NCBI GenBank assembly: GCA_938088195.1
Contig: CALKEO010000008.1
Coordinates: 1-55,016, forward strand
DNA length: 55,016 nucleotides
DNA from: an uncultured Flavobacteriaceae bacterium
Lineage (GTDB): Bacteria > Bacteroidota > Bacteroidia > Flavobacteriales > Flavobacteriaceae
Direction: 5' to 3'
Every line of letters begins with the position of its first letter. Position 1 is the stretch's first letter. The position numbers and the translations under genes are program-made. The notes beneath the pieces are model-generated. The model made no database searches and was not told the DNA's origin. It was given only the letters and a program-made list of their open reading frames with translations. Of this stretch, positions 47,183-54,876 are shown piece by piece.

Positions 47183-48433
47183 TTACTGAGGGCAAGAAGG
47201 AACATCAATTTCGCTGTATAAATTTGGGTCATGGTTTGGATCTTCAACCGTATTAGCGGCCATTGAAACTTTAACAATTTTATCACTTGTAGAAAAACAA
47301 AGTTGATGAAAGTTGTCGTTGTCATTTATATCAGCTATTGAAATAGGTACATGCGGTGTTAGAACTCCAGAACTTTCAGAATAGCCAACATAGTACTTAA
47401 ATAAGTCAGATTCTTTATCACCACTTATATATGGCGTAACGCCACCATTCCAAGCAACTTGAATCGTTTGTGTTCCTGAATTACATTCATTCAGATTACC
47501 ATCAATTCTTTGGGCAAAGAATAAACTTGGCCCATCAGCAAGAGGAATAACATTCTTGGTAGTGATTCCATTTAGGTTTATGATTGCTGAACAAGCAGAC
47601 TCGCCAGATAAAGTATCAGTTGTAAATAAATCTCCTACGACTCTAACTTCAACAGGTGGATTGGTAACAGCGGTACCAAATTCACCAAACAGAAGCACAG
47701 TTCGATTTTCTCCGTTATCATTAGCTGGGGCCAAAGAAACACAAACAGGGGTGTGTATGTTTCCAATGTTATCTACAACTTCAAAATCATTTTCCGATAA
47801 GCTAGATGCATCTATTGGGAATTTAAAATTAACAGGCATACCATCTAACAGACTTCCTGGTTGATTACACAATAGACTTGGTAATTCATTATCAAGTCCA
47901 AAAAAAGCCGACACAAGAGGATCTTGTATTTTAACAAACACAGCAGTCACTGTCTTTGCTTTATCAATTGTAATCTCTTTTGGATTTTCTGATCCTGTAA
48001 GATCTCCAGTCCATTCTACAAAAAACCATTCTCCTTCCTGAACAGCTGTAAGCTCTACTACAGTACCACTATTATAATCAGTAGCTGCTCCTACTTTAAT
48101 TACTTTTTCTGTTACACTTCCTTCTCCTTCAACATTAATCGTTAGAGCATATTTCTTTTTTACAAAGTTTGCTACTACTGCTTTATCACTATCCATAGTT
48201 ACAGTAGTACTTGGTGAGGAACCACTTGCTGATCCTGACCAACTTTGAAAAACATACTCCGATGATGGAGTAGCTGTAACTGTAGCCACATCACCAGAGT
48301 CATACTGCTGTGAAGATGGAGAAACAGAACCTCCCTCTGCTGGATTAGCAGTTGCTGTTAAAGTATAAATCACTGGATCCTCACTACATGAAAAAAAGAG
48401 GATAACTGTTAATAATTTAAATAGATTTCTCAT
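47183..48433 (-). CDS. Lipoprotein with two InlB-type repeats
   Basis: A 416-residue surface or periplasmic lipoprotein with signal LLTVILFFSC (lipobox Cys16). Two divergent InlB B-repeat/bacterial repeat units follow: one about 22-95 (TATANPAEGGSVSPSSQQYD ... FQSWSGSASG ... VVANFVKK), the second about 96-165 (TINVEGEGSVTEKV ... FFVEWTGDLTG ... VTAVFVK). The C-terminal 250 residues hold six cysteines and match no family I know. The ATG at 48433 is chosen because it gives a proper signal peptide; an upstream ATG at 48463 would add 10 polar residues. Base composition is visibly less AT-rich than the neighbours. Confidence 0.8.
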   Translation of the reverse strand: MRNLFKLLTVILFFSCSEDPVIYTLTATANPAEGGSVSPSSQQYDSGDVATVTATPSSEYVFQSWSGSASGSSPSTTVTMDSDKAVVANFVKKKYALTINVEGEGSVTEKVIKVGAATDYNSGTVVELTAVQEGEWFFVEWTGDLTGSENPKEITIDKAKTVTAVFVKIQDPLVSAFFGLDNELPSLLCNQPGSLLDGMPVNFKFPIDASSLSENDFEVVDNIGNIHTPVCVSLAPANDNGENRTVLLFGEFGTAVTNPPVEVRVVGDLFTTDTLSGESACSAIINLNGITTKNVIPLADGPSLFFAQRIDGNLNECNSGTQTIQVAWNGGVTPYISGDKESDLFKYYVGYSESSGVLTPHVPISIADINDNDNFHQLCFSTSDKIVKVSMAANTVEDPNHDPNLYSEIDVPSCPQ

Positions 48434-48434
48434 G

Positions 48435-48457
48435 TTTGATTTAAGTTTTAAATCAAA
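48435..48457. repeat. Perfect inverted repeat abutting the lipoprotein start codon
   Basis: TTTGATTTAA, GTT, TTAAATCAAA: a 10-bp perfect stem with a 3-nt loop, ending 1 nt from the ATG of the minus-strand lipoprotein. It could be an operator or an mRNA hairpin controlling translation. Confidence 0.6.
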
Positions 48458-48704
48458 ATTCAACCAAGTTTATAATCTTGAGTTTAAAAAATTGTTGAAG
48501 CTGAGAAAATACACTCTGAATAGTACATTTTAAAGACTTAAACGACTTAAACACTTAAAAGTGTTTTGTAACCTGTTAATAGTATTAATGATACAAATTC
48601 ACGCTTAAAAAAGCAAGATAGATGATAGTATCAATTTGAGATAAGCTTGCATCAGCAGTATCATTATTTTTAGCTGTATTTATAACATTACTATTTAATA
48701 AATG

Positions 48705-48729
48705 AAAAAATGGGTTGTATTGTCAACCC
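48705..48729 (-). terminator. Terminator of the TonB receptor-DUF4249 transcript
   Basis: On the minus strand GGGTTG-ACAATA-CAACCC (48712-48729) is followed by ATTTTTT. It lies 54 nt after the DUF4249 stop. Confidence 0.65.
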
Positions 48730-48782
48730 CAATAACTAAAAAACCAAGTAATGAAAAAAAATATTTTAATTATTATTCATAT

Positions 48783-49622
48783 TCATTGTCTAATTACTTC
48801 AAAGAAAACCTCCCGACTTGAAAATCCAGAAAATATTCCTAATCCATTATTTATATTGGTGAATGGTTCATTTAAATCTCTTGAATCTTGAGTGGATGTT
48901 TCATAAAGCAAAGCGTATTCTTCATTGACATGATAAATTGTAGCCTTATGAGTACCGTACTGAGTGTAATGAATCAATGGCCTTAATTCTATAAAATTTT
49001 CTTGGGTAGGTGAAGTTGTAAATTCAAAATTAATTCCTAAGCCACCTAAAACATCTGTTGGATCTATAGACTGAGGATTGTTTTCAATATTTTCAATTAA
49101 AAGATAATAATAACTCCCGTCCGAATTATCCCATGTTATATTTATAGTTTTTTGAAAAGTTTCTCTAAAATTTCTTAGATCTGATAAAGAATTTATTGCA
49201 GGTATATAGATTGACTTTGGCGAAAGGTCAATTCCCTCTGGTTTTTTCGGAATTGTTGTTGTTGATGATATTATTCTATTCTCATACTCAAAACTTAGAA
49301 AATATTCTTCTCCAACATTTACTGAAAAATCATTACCATCATAAAGATATCTTCCGGGCTGATCTTTTACAGGAAATAAAATATAATTCTGAGCATTTCC
49401 ATTAATTGTAATAATTGCATCACTTATGAAATTTGAATCAGTGTCACTTTCTTTATTAAAGGGCACTGTTTTTTTTAGATAAATATCATCAACAGGTTCA
49501 CCCTCATATATAAAGGCTTCAACAACTGGTTTGACCTCATACTGATTAAAATCTGGTATATCTTCACAAGATAAGTTGGTGAAGACACAAATGACAAAAA
49601 TAATTTTAATTAATTTTTTCAT
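48783..49622 (-). CDS. DUF4249 lipoprotein
   Basis: A 279-residue lipoprotein with signal and lipobox TNLSC (Cys19). The mature part fits DUF4249, a Bacteroidota family almost always encoded beside a TonB-dependent receptor: YEVKPVVEAFIYEGEPVDDIYLKKT, DAIITINGNAQNYILFPV, PGRYLYDGNDFSVNVGEEYFLSFEYENR and TTTIPKKPEGIDL. It probably forms an outer-membrane complex with the receptor encoded 11 bp upstream. Transported substrate unknown. Confidence 0.88.
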   Translation of the reverse strand: MKKLIKIIFVICVFTNLSCEDIPDFNQYEVKPVVEAFIYEGEPVDDIYLKKTVPFNKESDTDSNFISDAIITINGNAQNYILFPVKDQPGRYLYDGNDFSVNVGEEYFLSFEYENRIISSTTTIPKKPEGIDLSPKSIYIPAINSLSDLRNFRETFQKTINITWDNSDGSYYYLLIENIENNPQSIDPTDVLGGLGINFEFTTSPTQENFIELRPLIHYTQYGTHKATIYHVNEEYALLYETSTQDSRDLNEPFTNINNGLGIFSGFSSREVFFEVIRQ

Positions 49623-49633
49623 AGTAGTTTATT

Positions 49634-52078
49634 TTAAAATGATATATTAAAAAATATGCTAGGCGTGAAACCTATATAGTTAACATTTGTTTCCGTTACT
49701 TCATTATCTAAAACCTGAAACTCTTTGTACCAGGTGTTTGCTTTGTTGTAAAAATTAAAAATAGATACACCTATGTCAGATTTTACATTTCCAATATTTA
49801 AGTTATAATTAGCACTTAAATCTAGACGATGATAAGGATCAAGTCTAAGACCATTCTTATCTCCGATACTCACATACTCTGTTACTGTACCATCTAAAAG
49901 AGTAATGGTATATGTCCCATTAGGTGCAGTGTATGGTTTTCCACTACCATAAACCCAAGTTGCCCCTAAATCCCATCGACCTGCCTTAAGCATATTAACA
50001 ATTTTAAATTCGTGACGTTGATCATTTAATGAATAAAAAGAGTTGTTGTTTAAATCTGGAAATGTATGTGCTACTTCACTTAATGTATATCCTAACCAAC
50101 CTGTATATTTGCCCACTTTTTTTTGTATTAATACATCAAAACCTCTTGATATGCCGGTTCCCTCAAAAAATAGTTGATCATTAGGGTCACTCCCTAGTGC
50201 AGACTGAAAACGAAGTGAAAATTCTGTAAGACCATCCATTTCTTTTTCAAAAAACTCCAAATCAAACAACCAGTTATCTACTTCATAGCTTGTTCCTAAT
50301 ATAAAATGTTTTGAAAAGCTTATTGGACTATTACCTTTATTAGCTAATAGCCAAAAATCTCTACTGCCTTGAGTAACATCTTCTCTAACAATTCTATTTA
50401 CAAATTGATAATATTTTCCCCAAGCTCCTTTGAGTTTTATTTTATCGTTTAATTGATATGACAATGAGAGTCTAGGTTCATAATAGAGATCATCTGTCAC
50501 ATCAAAATGAGTAACTCGAATACCCGCAACTAGGTTTAAGTTTTCAGCTGGATTCCATTTGTCTTGTAAATACAATGTTTTTAATAATCCTTCATCATTT
50601 TGATCTATTACGGTTATTGAATCATTAATACTATAATTATAATCAACTTCGTTTTTAGTTATTTGACTACCAAATTCCAAACTGTGTTTAGAATTTATTT
50701 TATACTCATTATGTATTTTAAATGTATAATCTCTTAGGTTATTGTCTTCAATCAAGCTGCTTTTATTGGTATTTGTTGAATCAGCTAATTGTATACTTAT
50801 ATCATTTATTCTTTTTCTTTGACTAAAATAATTAGAATAAGTGCCCACAACATTTGTATAAAGTTTATCATTCCATTGTCTAGCCCATCTAATGCTAGTT
50901 CCCCAGTTTCCCCAATTCAACAAATCTTCAATGTCTACATTTATAATTCTTTCCTCATTACCAGATCCGAAAGTAGTTTGATTTTCTCTTGAACTGTCTA
51001 GATTATCTTCGCCATTGTAAACTGAAACTGAAATAATATCTTTTTCCGAAGGTTTATAACTAAACTTTGTATTTAAATCATAAAAGTAAAAGGAGGGTAT
51101 CACCGGGGATTGTTGAGAGCCCCTAAAGTTAGATTGATTATTACTATTAGTTGAATTATTATCGCTATATAAATCAAAAATACTATTAAACAATGCAGTT
51201 TTGAGAATATCACTAGACCTTCTGCCAGCCATTAATAAATTTGCATTTTTTCCAATTGGAATCTCAATAGTTGCATTTGTGCTAACTAAACTTACACCTG
51301 CAGATAAACTTAATCTGTTACTATTACCTGTTTTTCCTGTTAAATCCATCACACTTGAAATTCTTCCACCATATTCAGCCGGGAAACCACCTTTAAACAT
51401 CTGAATATCCTTTATAGCACCACTATTAAATGCACTAAAAAAGCCATAGAAGTGATCAACGTGATATACTGTAAAACCATCAAGAAGGACTAAGTTTTGA
51501 TCTGGTGTACCACCTCTTACATACAAGCCAGAGGATGATTCATTTGTACCACTCACTCCTGGAAGCAATTGAATAGATCTAAAAATATCTTTTTCTCCCA
51601 AATTAGGAATTGAAGCCAATTTTTTTGGGGATAATGATATCTGGCTTACATTTTCATTCATTTTGATAATTTGCCCAGAATCGTTAGTAACAACTACCTC
51701 ATCTAATTGGTTGTCATCGGGGACCAGTTGTATTATTATTTTCTCTTTAACAATTTCTGCAGTAAGGATTATATTTGCAATTTTATAACCTAAATATTGC
51801 ACCTGTATAGTTGAGTTTTCTGATGGAACATTAAATAGAGTGAAAAAACCATCTTCATTTGTTGTTGTACCAATATTTGTATCCTTCACATAAACATTTG
51901 CAAAAGGTAATGTTTCACCACTTTCCTTGTCCTTTACAACTCCACTAATAGTAATTTGGTCATTGTCAATTATATTGTTTAATAGATCTGAAGATGAATT
52001 AAATTCTGAATAAATAGCATAACTCCTTCCTATTGAAACATTAATGAAAAAAAATATAATTAAGACTGTTCTAAACAT
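49634..52078 (-). CDS. TonB-dependent outer membrane receptor with carboxypeptidase-regulatory-like domain
   Basis: An 814-residue outer-membrane transporter. After a signal peptide, a CarboxypepD_reg-like domain (about 43-125) reads TISGVVKDKESGETLPFANVYVKDTNIGTTTNEDGFFTL. A plug follows (about 130-235: IPNLGEKDIFRSIQLLPGVSGTNESSSGLYVRGGTPDQNLVLLDG), then a beta barrel to the C-terminus. The end TPSIFFNISF, closing on Phe, fits an outer-membrane protein. Pairing with DUF4249 suggests uptake of an unidentified ligand rather than the SusC/SusD glycan system. A palindrome lies between it and the response regulator. Confidence 0.93.
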   Translation of the reverse strand: MFRTVLIIFFFINVSIGRSYAIYSEFNSSSDLLNNIIDNDQITISGVVKDKESGETLPFANVYVKDTNIGTTTNEDGFFTLFNVPSENSTIQVQYLGYKIANIILTAEIVKEKIIIQLVPDDNQLDEVVVTNDSGQIIKMNENVSQISLSPKKLASIPNLGEKDIFRSIQLLPGVSGTNESSSGLYVRGGTPDQNLVLLDGFTVYHVDHFYGFFSAFNSGAIKDIQMFKGGFPAEYGGRISSVMDLTGKTGNSNRLSLSAGVSLVSTNATIEIPIGKNANLLMAGRRSSDILKTALFNSIFDLYSDNNSTNSNNQSNFRGSQQSPVIPSFYFYDLNTKFSYKPSEKDIISVSVYNGEDNLDSSRENQTTFGSGNEERIINVDIEDLLNWGNWGTSIRWARQWNDKLYTNVVGTYSNYFSQRKRINDISIQLADSTNTNKSSLIEDNNLRDYTFKIHNEYKINSKHSLEFGSQITKNEVDYNYSINDSITVIDQNDEGLLKTLYLQDKWNPAENLNLVAGIRVTHFDVTDDLYYEPRLSLSYQLNDKIKLKGAWGKYYQFVNRIVREDVTQGSRDFWLLANKGNSPISFSKHFILGTSYEVDNWLFDLEFFEKEMDGLTEFSLRFQSALGSDPNDQLFFEGTGISRGFDVLIQKKVGKYTGWLGYTLSEVAHTFPDLNNNSFYSLNDQRHEFKIVNMLKAGRWDLGATWVYGSGKPYTAPNGTYTITLLDGTVTEYVSIGDKNGLRLDPYHRLDLSANYNLNIGNVKSDIGVSIFNFYNKANTWYKEFQVLDNEVTETNVNYIGFTPSIFFNISF

Positions 52079-52160
52079 ATTTTAGTAATTAGATGCTTAA
52101 AAATCTTAAGAATATGGAGGTTAATTTTATCTATTTTACTGAAACTGACAAAATTTACAT

Positions 52161-52176
52161 TGAAATGTACATTTCA
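52161..52176. promoter_or_regulatory. 16-bp perfect palindrome, candidate operator
   Basis: TGAAATGTACATTTCA is fully self-complementary. It overlaps a direct repeat TACATT (52156-52161 and 52168-52173, 12 bp apart), a spacing used by LytTR regulators. It lies upstream of the receptor gene, 85 nt from its start. Confidence 0.5.
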
Positions 52177-52181
52177 GAATA

Positions 52182-52208
52182 TTAATCAATTTTAATTGTA
52201 TTGATTAA
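52182..52208. repeat. Inverted repeat between regulator and receptor
   Basis: TTAATCAAT (52182-52190) and ATTGATTAA (52200-52208) form a perfect 9-bp stem with a 9-nt loop. It could end the regulator transcript or bind a regulator; there is no T-run. Confidence 0.5.
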
Positions 52209-52239
52209 ATATTTGAGAAAATTGAGATTGTCGTTAGTT

Positions 52240-53013
52240 TTAGTTTACTAACCAATTTTTAAAATCTCTTGATTTTGCTTTACTGATTATAATTTTTTCT
52301 TCTGGTTTAGGTGAAATGTTTACAATCAATCGTCCATTAAAATACATAGCAATATTGTCAATTGCACTTTTTCTTACAATGAATTGTCGGTTAGCTCTGT
52401 AGAATTTTAAGGATGAAACTTCATTTTGTATCTTATCCAAGGTATCTTCAATTATATATTTTTTATTAGAACTAGTACAAGCATAAGTGATCTGGTTAGA
52501 TTTATTGAACCAACAAATATCATCAACTGGAAGTGGAATAAGTTTATCTTGGCTGTAAACTAAATATGATTTTCTTTTATTAGTAATTGTTTTAGAGCCT
52601 ACAATCTCCAATAAATATTGTAAACTTTCTACACTTAAAGGCTTTGAACCTGTTTGGGTAATAGTTTTTAATTTCTTTAAGGATTGTTTGATTTTTGTTT
52701 TATCAAAAGGTTTCAAAATATAATCAACACCGTTTACTTTAAAAGCGTCCAATGCGTATTTATCATAGGCTGTAACAAAAATAATTGGGGTATTAGATTC
52801 AATTTGATTGAAAATCTCAAAAGAGAGTCCATCTGTTAAATTTATATCCATAAATAAAAGATCACAACTGGATTGATTTACTCTTAACCATTCTATAGAA
52901 CTTTTAACACTAGAAAGAATCTTTATTACAGAGATTGACGAGTCAATTTCTATTAAAATTAATTTAAGATTTTCTGCTATTTTAGGTTCATCTTCAATAA
53001 TTACTATTTTCAT
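52240..53013 (-). CDS. LytTR-family response regulator
   Basis: A 257-residue regulator. The receiver domain (1-120) has acidic pocket EDEP (7-10), phospho-acceptor Asp56 in LLFMDINLTDG, and Lys in YILKPFDK. The LytTR DNA-binding domain (about 155-257) reads DICWFNKSNQITYACTSSNKKYIIEDTLDKI, FYRANRQFIVRKSAID and ISKAKSRDFKNWL. It starts 12 bp after the kinase stop, so the two are a two-component pair. It is the obvious candidate regulator for the adjacent receptor operon. Confidence 0.95.
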   Translation of the reverse strand: MKIVIIEDEPKIAENLKLILIEIDSSISVIKILSSVKSSIEWLRVNQSSCDLLFMDINLTDGLSFEIFNQIESNTPIIFVTAYDKYALDAFKVNGVDYILKPFDKTKIKQSLKKLKTITQTGSKPLSVESLQYLLEIVGSKTITNKRKSYLVYSQDKLIPLPVDDICWFNKSNQITYACTSSNKKYIIEDTLDKIQNEVSSLKFYRANRQFIVRKSAIDNIAMYFNGRLIVNISPKPEEKIIISKAKSRDFKNWLVN

Positions 53014-53025
53014 TAAAGAGCTAAT

Positions 53026-54042
53026 TTAAATTAAAGGTAATTTAACAATAAAGTGTGTTTTAGTTTTTTGAATATTAATTTCTTTACCAAGGAGAATTTT
53101 ATATCTCTCATTTAGGTTAGATAAACCAATACTGTTTGACTTAATAATTCTATTTTTTTTATTTAAATTATTTTCAAAAACTAATACGTTTTTATCTTGT
53201 TTCAATCTTATACATATAGGTTTTTCTAAAGATATCTCATTATGTTTGATTACGTTTTCTAGAAGAGGCTGTAACGACATACTAATTATTTTTGCTTGTT
53301 TGTTAGATGTGTCAATTTGAACTGATATACTGTCCTCGAATCTAATTTTATGTAACTCTAAATATGAGTTAAACAATTCCAACTCATCTGTTAAATCAAC
53401 TATTTGTTCATTAGAATTATTAAGAGTATAACGAAAAATATAAGATAAGTTGGACAGGTGTCTTTTAGCCTTTTTTTTATTAACATCAATTAGGGCTGAT
53501 AAATTTGCAAATGAGTTAAAGAGAAAATGAGGATTAATTTGATTTTTAAGGTTTTCTAATTTTGAATTTAAATAAGACGATTTTAATTTTTCATTCTCTA
53601 GTTCTTTAAGTTTATTCTGCTTATTAAGTATTAACAGTCTTGAAGTTAAATACATTAAAACTGCTGATAATAAAAACCTAATTAGATAAGTTCTATAAAA
53701 AAGTTTTTTATTTGAAACGTTGTCAAAAATTATCTCTTGAGTGATTGAAATTATGAGCCAAGATGCTAGAGTGAAAAGAATAAATAATATTAAACTTTTA
53801 AGATTATTAAACTTTTTATAGGAAAAAGCTTGAATTTTTTTAAAAAATATAACTCCAATTAAATAACAAAAGATTATTTGAAATTGTACTTGAAAAAGTA
53901 ATTCATATAAATCAAAATTCCAATTACTTTCAAAAGCAGTTATTTCACCAAAAATCCTAAGTAATTTATGTATGTTAAATAATAATGATATGAAAATTGA
54001 TACATAAAGAATTGATATATTTTCTCGATTATTTGAGTACAT
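53026..54042 (-). CDS. LytS/YehU-type sensor histidine kinase
   Basis: A 338-residue membrane kinase with four hydrophobic helices in residues 10-135 and no large periplasmic domain. A short coiled coil follows (about 140-170), then the His_kinase core with NQINPHFLFNSF (His172) and N-box LLENVIKHNE. The last part reads IGLSNLNERYKILLG, typical of this family. The sensor looks membrane-embedded, so the signal may be within the membrane. It pairs with the LytTR regulator just downstream. Confidence 0.93.
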   Translation of the reverse strand: MYSNNRENISILYVSIFISLLFNIHKLLRIFGEITAFESNWNFDLYELLFQVQFQIIFCYLIGVIFFKKIQAFSYKKFNNLKSLILFILFTLASWLIISITQEIIFDNVSNKKLFYRTYLIRFLLSAVLMYLTSRLLILNKQNKLKELENEKLKSSYLNSKLENLKNQINPHFLFNSFANLSALIDVNKKKAKRHLSNLSYIFRYTLNNSNEQIVDLTDELELFNSYLELHKIRFEDSISVQIDTSNKQAKIISMSLQPLLENVIKHNEISLEKPICIRLKQDKNVLVFENNLNKKNRIIKSNSIGLSNLNERYKILLGKEINIQKTKTHFIVKLPLI

Positions 54043-54109
54043 ATAATAAATAATGATTTATTTAATTTAAGAAATAAAGCTGGTTAGTTCAATTTAAAAC
54101 GCACCCGGA

Positions 54110-54466
54110 TCAATCAAAAACAATATTAGTTCTAATCCTATTCCTCCTCTGCTTTTGATAATTTTTATAGGCTTTAAATTGTTCTTTGTTCAATAACATT
54201 TTGATTTCATCATCTTTTTCATTTTGTAATTTTTGTAAAATTTTAAACTTAGTAAACCTTTGTTTATCACTATTTTTTAAATCAAATAGTTTCTGTTGAT
54301 ATATCTGGTTTATTTCTTTGAATTTAGTCTTTTGATAATCATTTAAACCTAATGATTCAATTTGATTTTCAATTGCAGTCTTAGCCTCCTCACTATCAAA
54401 TTCAGTGATTTGTGAAGAAACTGTAAAAGAAATCAGAAATAAAAATATACTATAAATTGTCTTCAT
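54110..54466 (-). CDS. Small secreted helical protein, Spy/LTXXQ-like
   Basis: A 118-residue protein with a signal peptide (about 1-19, IYSIFLFLISFTVSSQ). The mature chain is nearly all helix and charged: IESLGLNDYQKTKFKEINQIYQQKL, FTKFKILQKLQNEKDDEIKMLLNKEQFKAYKNYQ and a basic tail QRRNRIRTN. The L-x-x-x-Q and L-N-x-E-Q-x-x-x-Y pattern recalls Spy/CpxP-type periplasmic proteins, but I assign no family firmly. It lies 67 bp before the kinase gene and could be part of its sensing. Confidence 0.7.
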   Translation of the reverse strand: MKTIYSIFLFLISFTVSSQITEFDSEEAKTAIENQIESLGLNDYQKTKFKEINQIYQQKLFDLKNSDKQRFTKFKILQKLQNEKDDEIKMLLNKEQFKAYKNYQKQRRNRIRTNIVFD

Positions 54467-54616
54467 ACTAAAAATGTTTATTGTTCTTAAACAAAAAGAA
54501 AAAACAATATTTAAAAATGATATTTAAAAAAATCGAAGTATATAAATTACAACTTCAAACATCTTTTTTTGGCTTTGAATTGAATAGTTAATCTTTTTTT
54601 AATTCTTAAATTTTAA
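54467..54616. other. Gene-free stretch at the distal island end
   Basis: Very AT-rich. No open frame, hairpin or clear promoter box is recognised between the small secreted protein and the second tRNA-end copy. Confidence 0.5.
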
Positions 54617-54629
54617 CCTCTTTCTCCGC
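54617..54629 (+). repeat. Candidate attR: second copy of the tRNA-Ser 3' end
   Basis: CCTCTTTCTCCGC is identical to 46892-46904. The preceding bases are unrelated to a tRNA, so this is only the 3' fragment. Confidence 0.7.
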
Positions 54630-54672
54630 AAAAGCCCTTGTAAGTCATTGATTTACAGGGGCTTTTAATTTT
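54630..54672 (+). terminator. Strong terminator after the second tRNA-end copy
   Basis: AAAAGCCCTTGTAA pairs with TTTACAGGGGCTTTT over 14 bp (one G-T), with T-rich sequence after it. It sits where a tRNA terminator would be, matching the layout of the first copy. Confidence 0.75.
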
Positions 54673-54674
54673 GG

Positions 54675-54825
54675 TTGCCTGAATCTTGCCTTTACTGCTT
54701 TTAACTATCGCTAAGTTATAACAAAAACCCAAAAAATCTCAATAGTATTTTTTAATTAGTACTACCCTACTCAAATAATATCGGTTTTCTTTTGGCGGGA
54801 GGTGTTTATATAATGATGTGGTTGA
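54675..54825 (+). repeat. Att-flank module, copy 2
   Basis: TTGCCTG and TTGCCTT (54675-54681 and 54686-54692) repeat 11 bp apart, the same period as in copy 1 but with different bases. The block 54723-54825 matches 46991-47092, with 3 differences in the first 53 nt and looser similarity after. Confidence 0.65.
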
Positions 54826-54876
54826 GATATGTTATTTTTTAATTCAAAGATAAAGTAAATAATTTTTCTTTGAAGA

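Larger units (their letters stand above)
48434..48782. other. Gene-free stretch between lipoprotein and DUF4249 genes
   Basis: A 349-nt gap without a convincing gene. It holds a 10-bp perfect inverted repeat next to the lipoprotein ATG (48435-48457) and three ACTTAAA copies in 48535-48557. It also holds a short hairpin at 48549-48566 and a minus-strand terminator at 48705-48729. Small open frames starting at 48702 and 48750 overlap the terminator or the DUF4249 gene and are not called. Confidence 0.6.
46905..54616. mobile_element. Putative integrated genomic island at tRNA-Ser
   Basis: About 7.7 kb between the two copies of the tRNA 3' end. Its cargo is six minus-strand genes: two-component system, TonB receptor, two lipoproteins and a small secreted protein. 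Intergenic gaps here are larger than in the core region, and no gene is shared with general metabolism. No integrase or mobilisation gene is present, so it is either a remnant or was moved in trans. The boundary call rests on the direct repeat and the duplicated flank. Confidence 0.6.

Noticed and set aside
47556-47864. Open frame of 102 codons on the plus strand opposite the InlB-repeat lipoprotein
   Set aside because: The minus-strand frame has signal peptide, repeats and a full length; the plus frame shows no protein features.
48535-48557. Three ACTTAAA repeats, considered as a CRISPR or iteron-like array
   Set aside because: Only three short copies in AT-rich DNA with irregular spacing and no cas or rep gene nearby.
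48750-48890. Small plus-strand frame starting like a signal peptide (MKKNILIIIHIH)
   Set aside because: Most of it is antisense to the end of the DUF4249 gene and nothing beyond the start looks like protein; possibly a chance frame.
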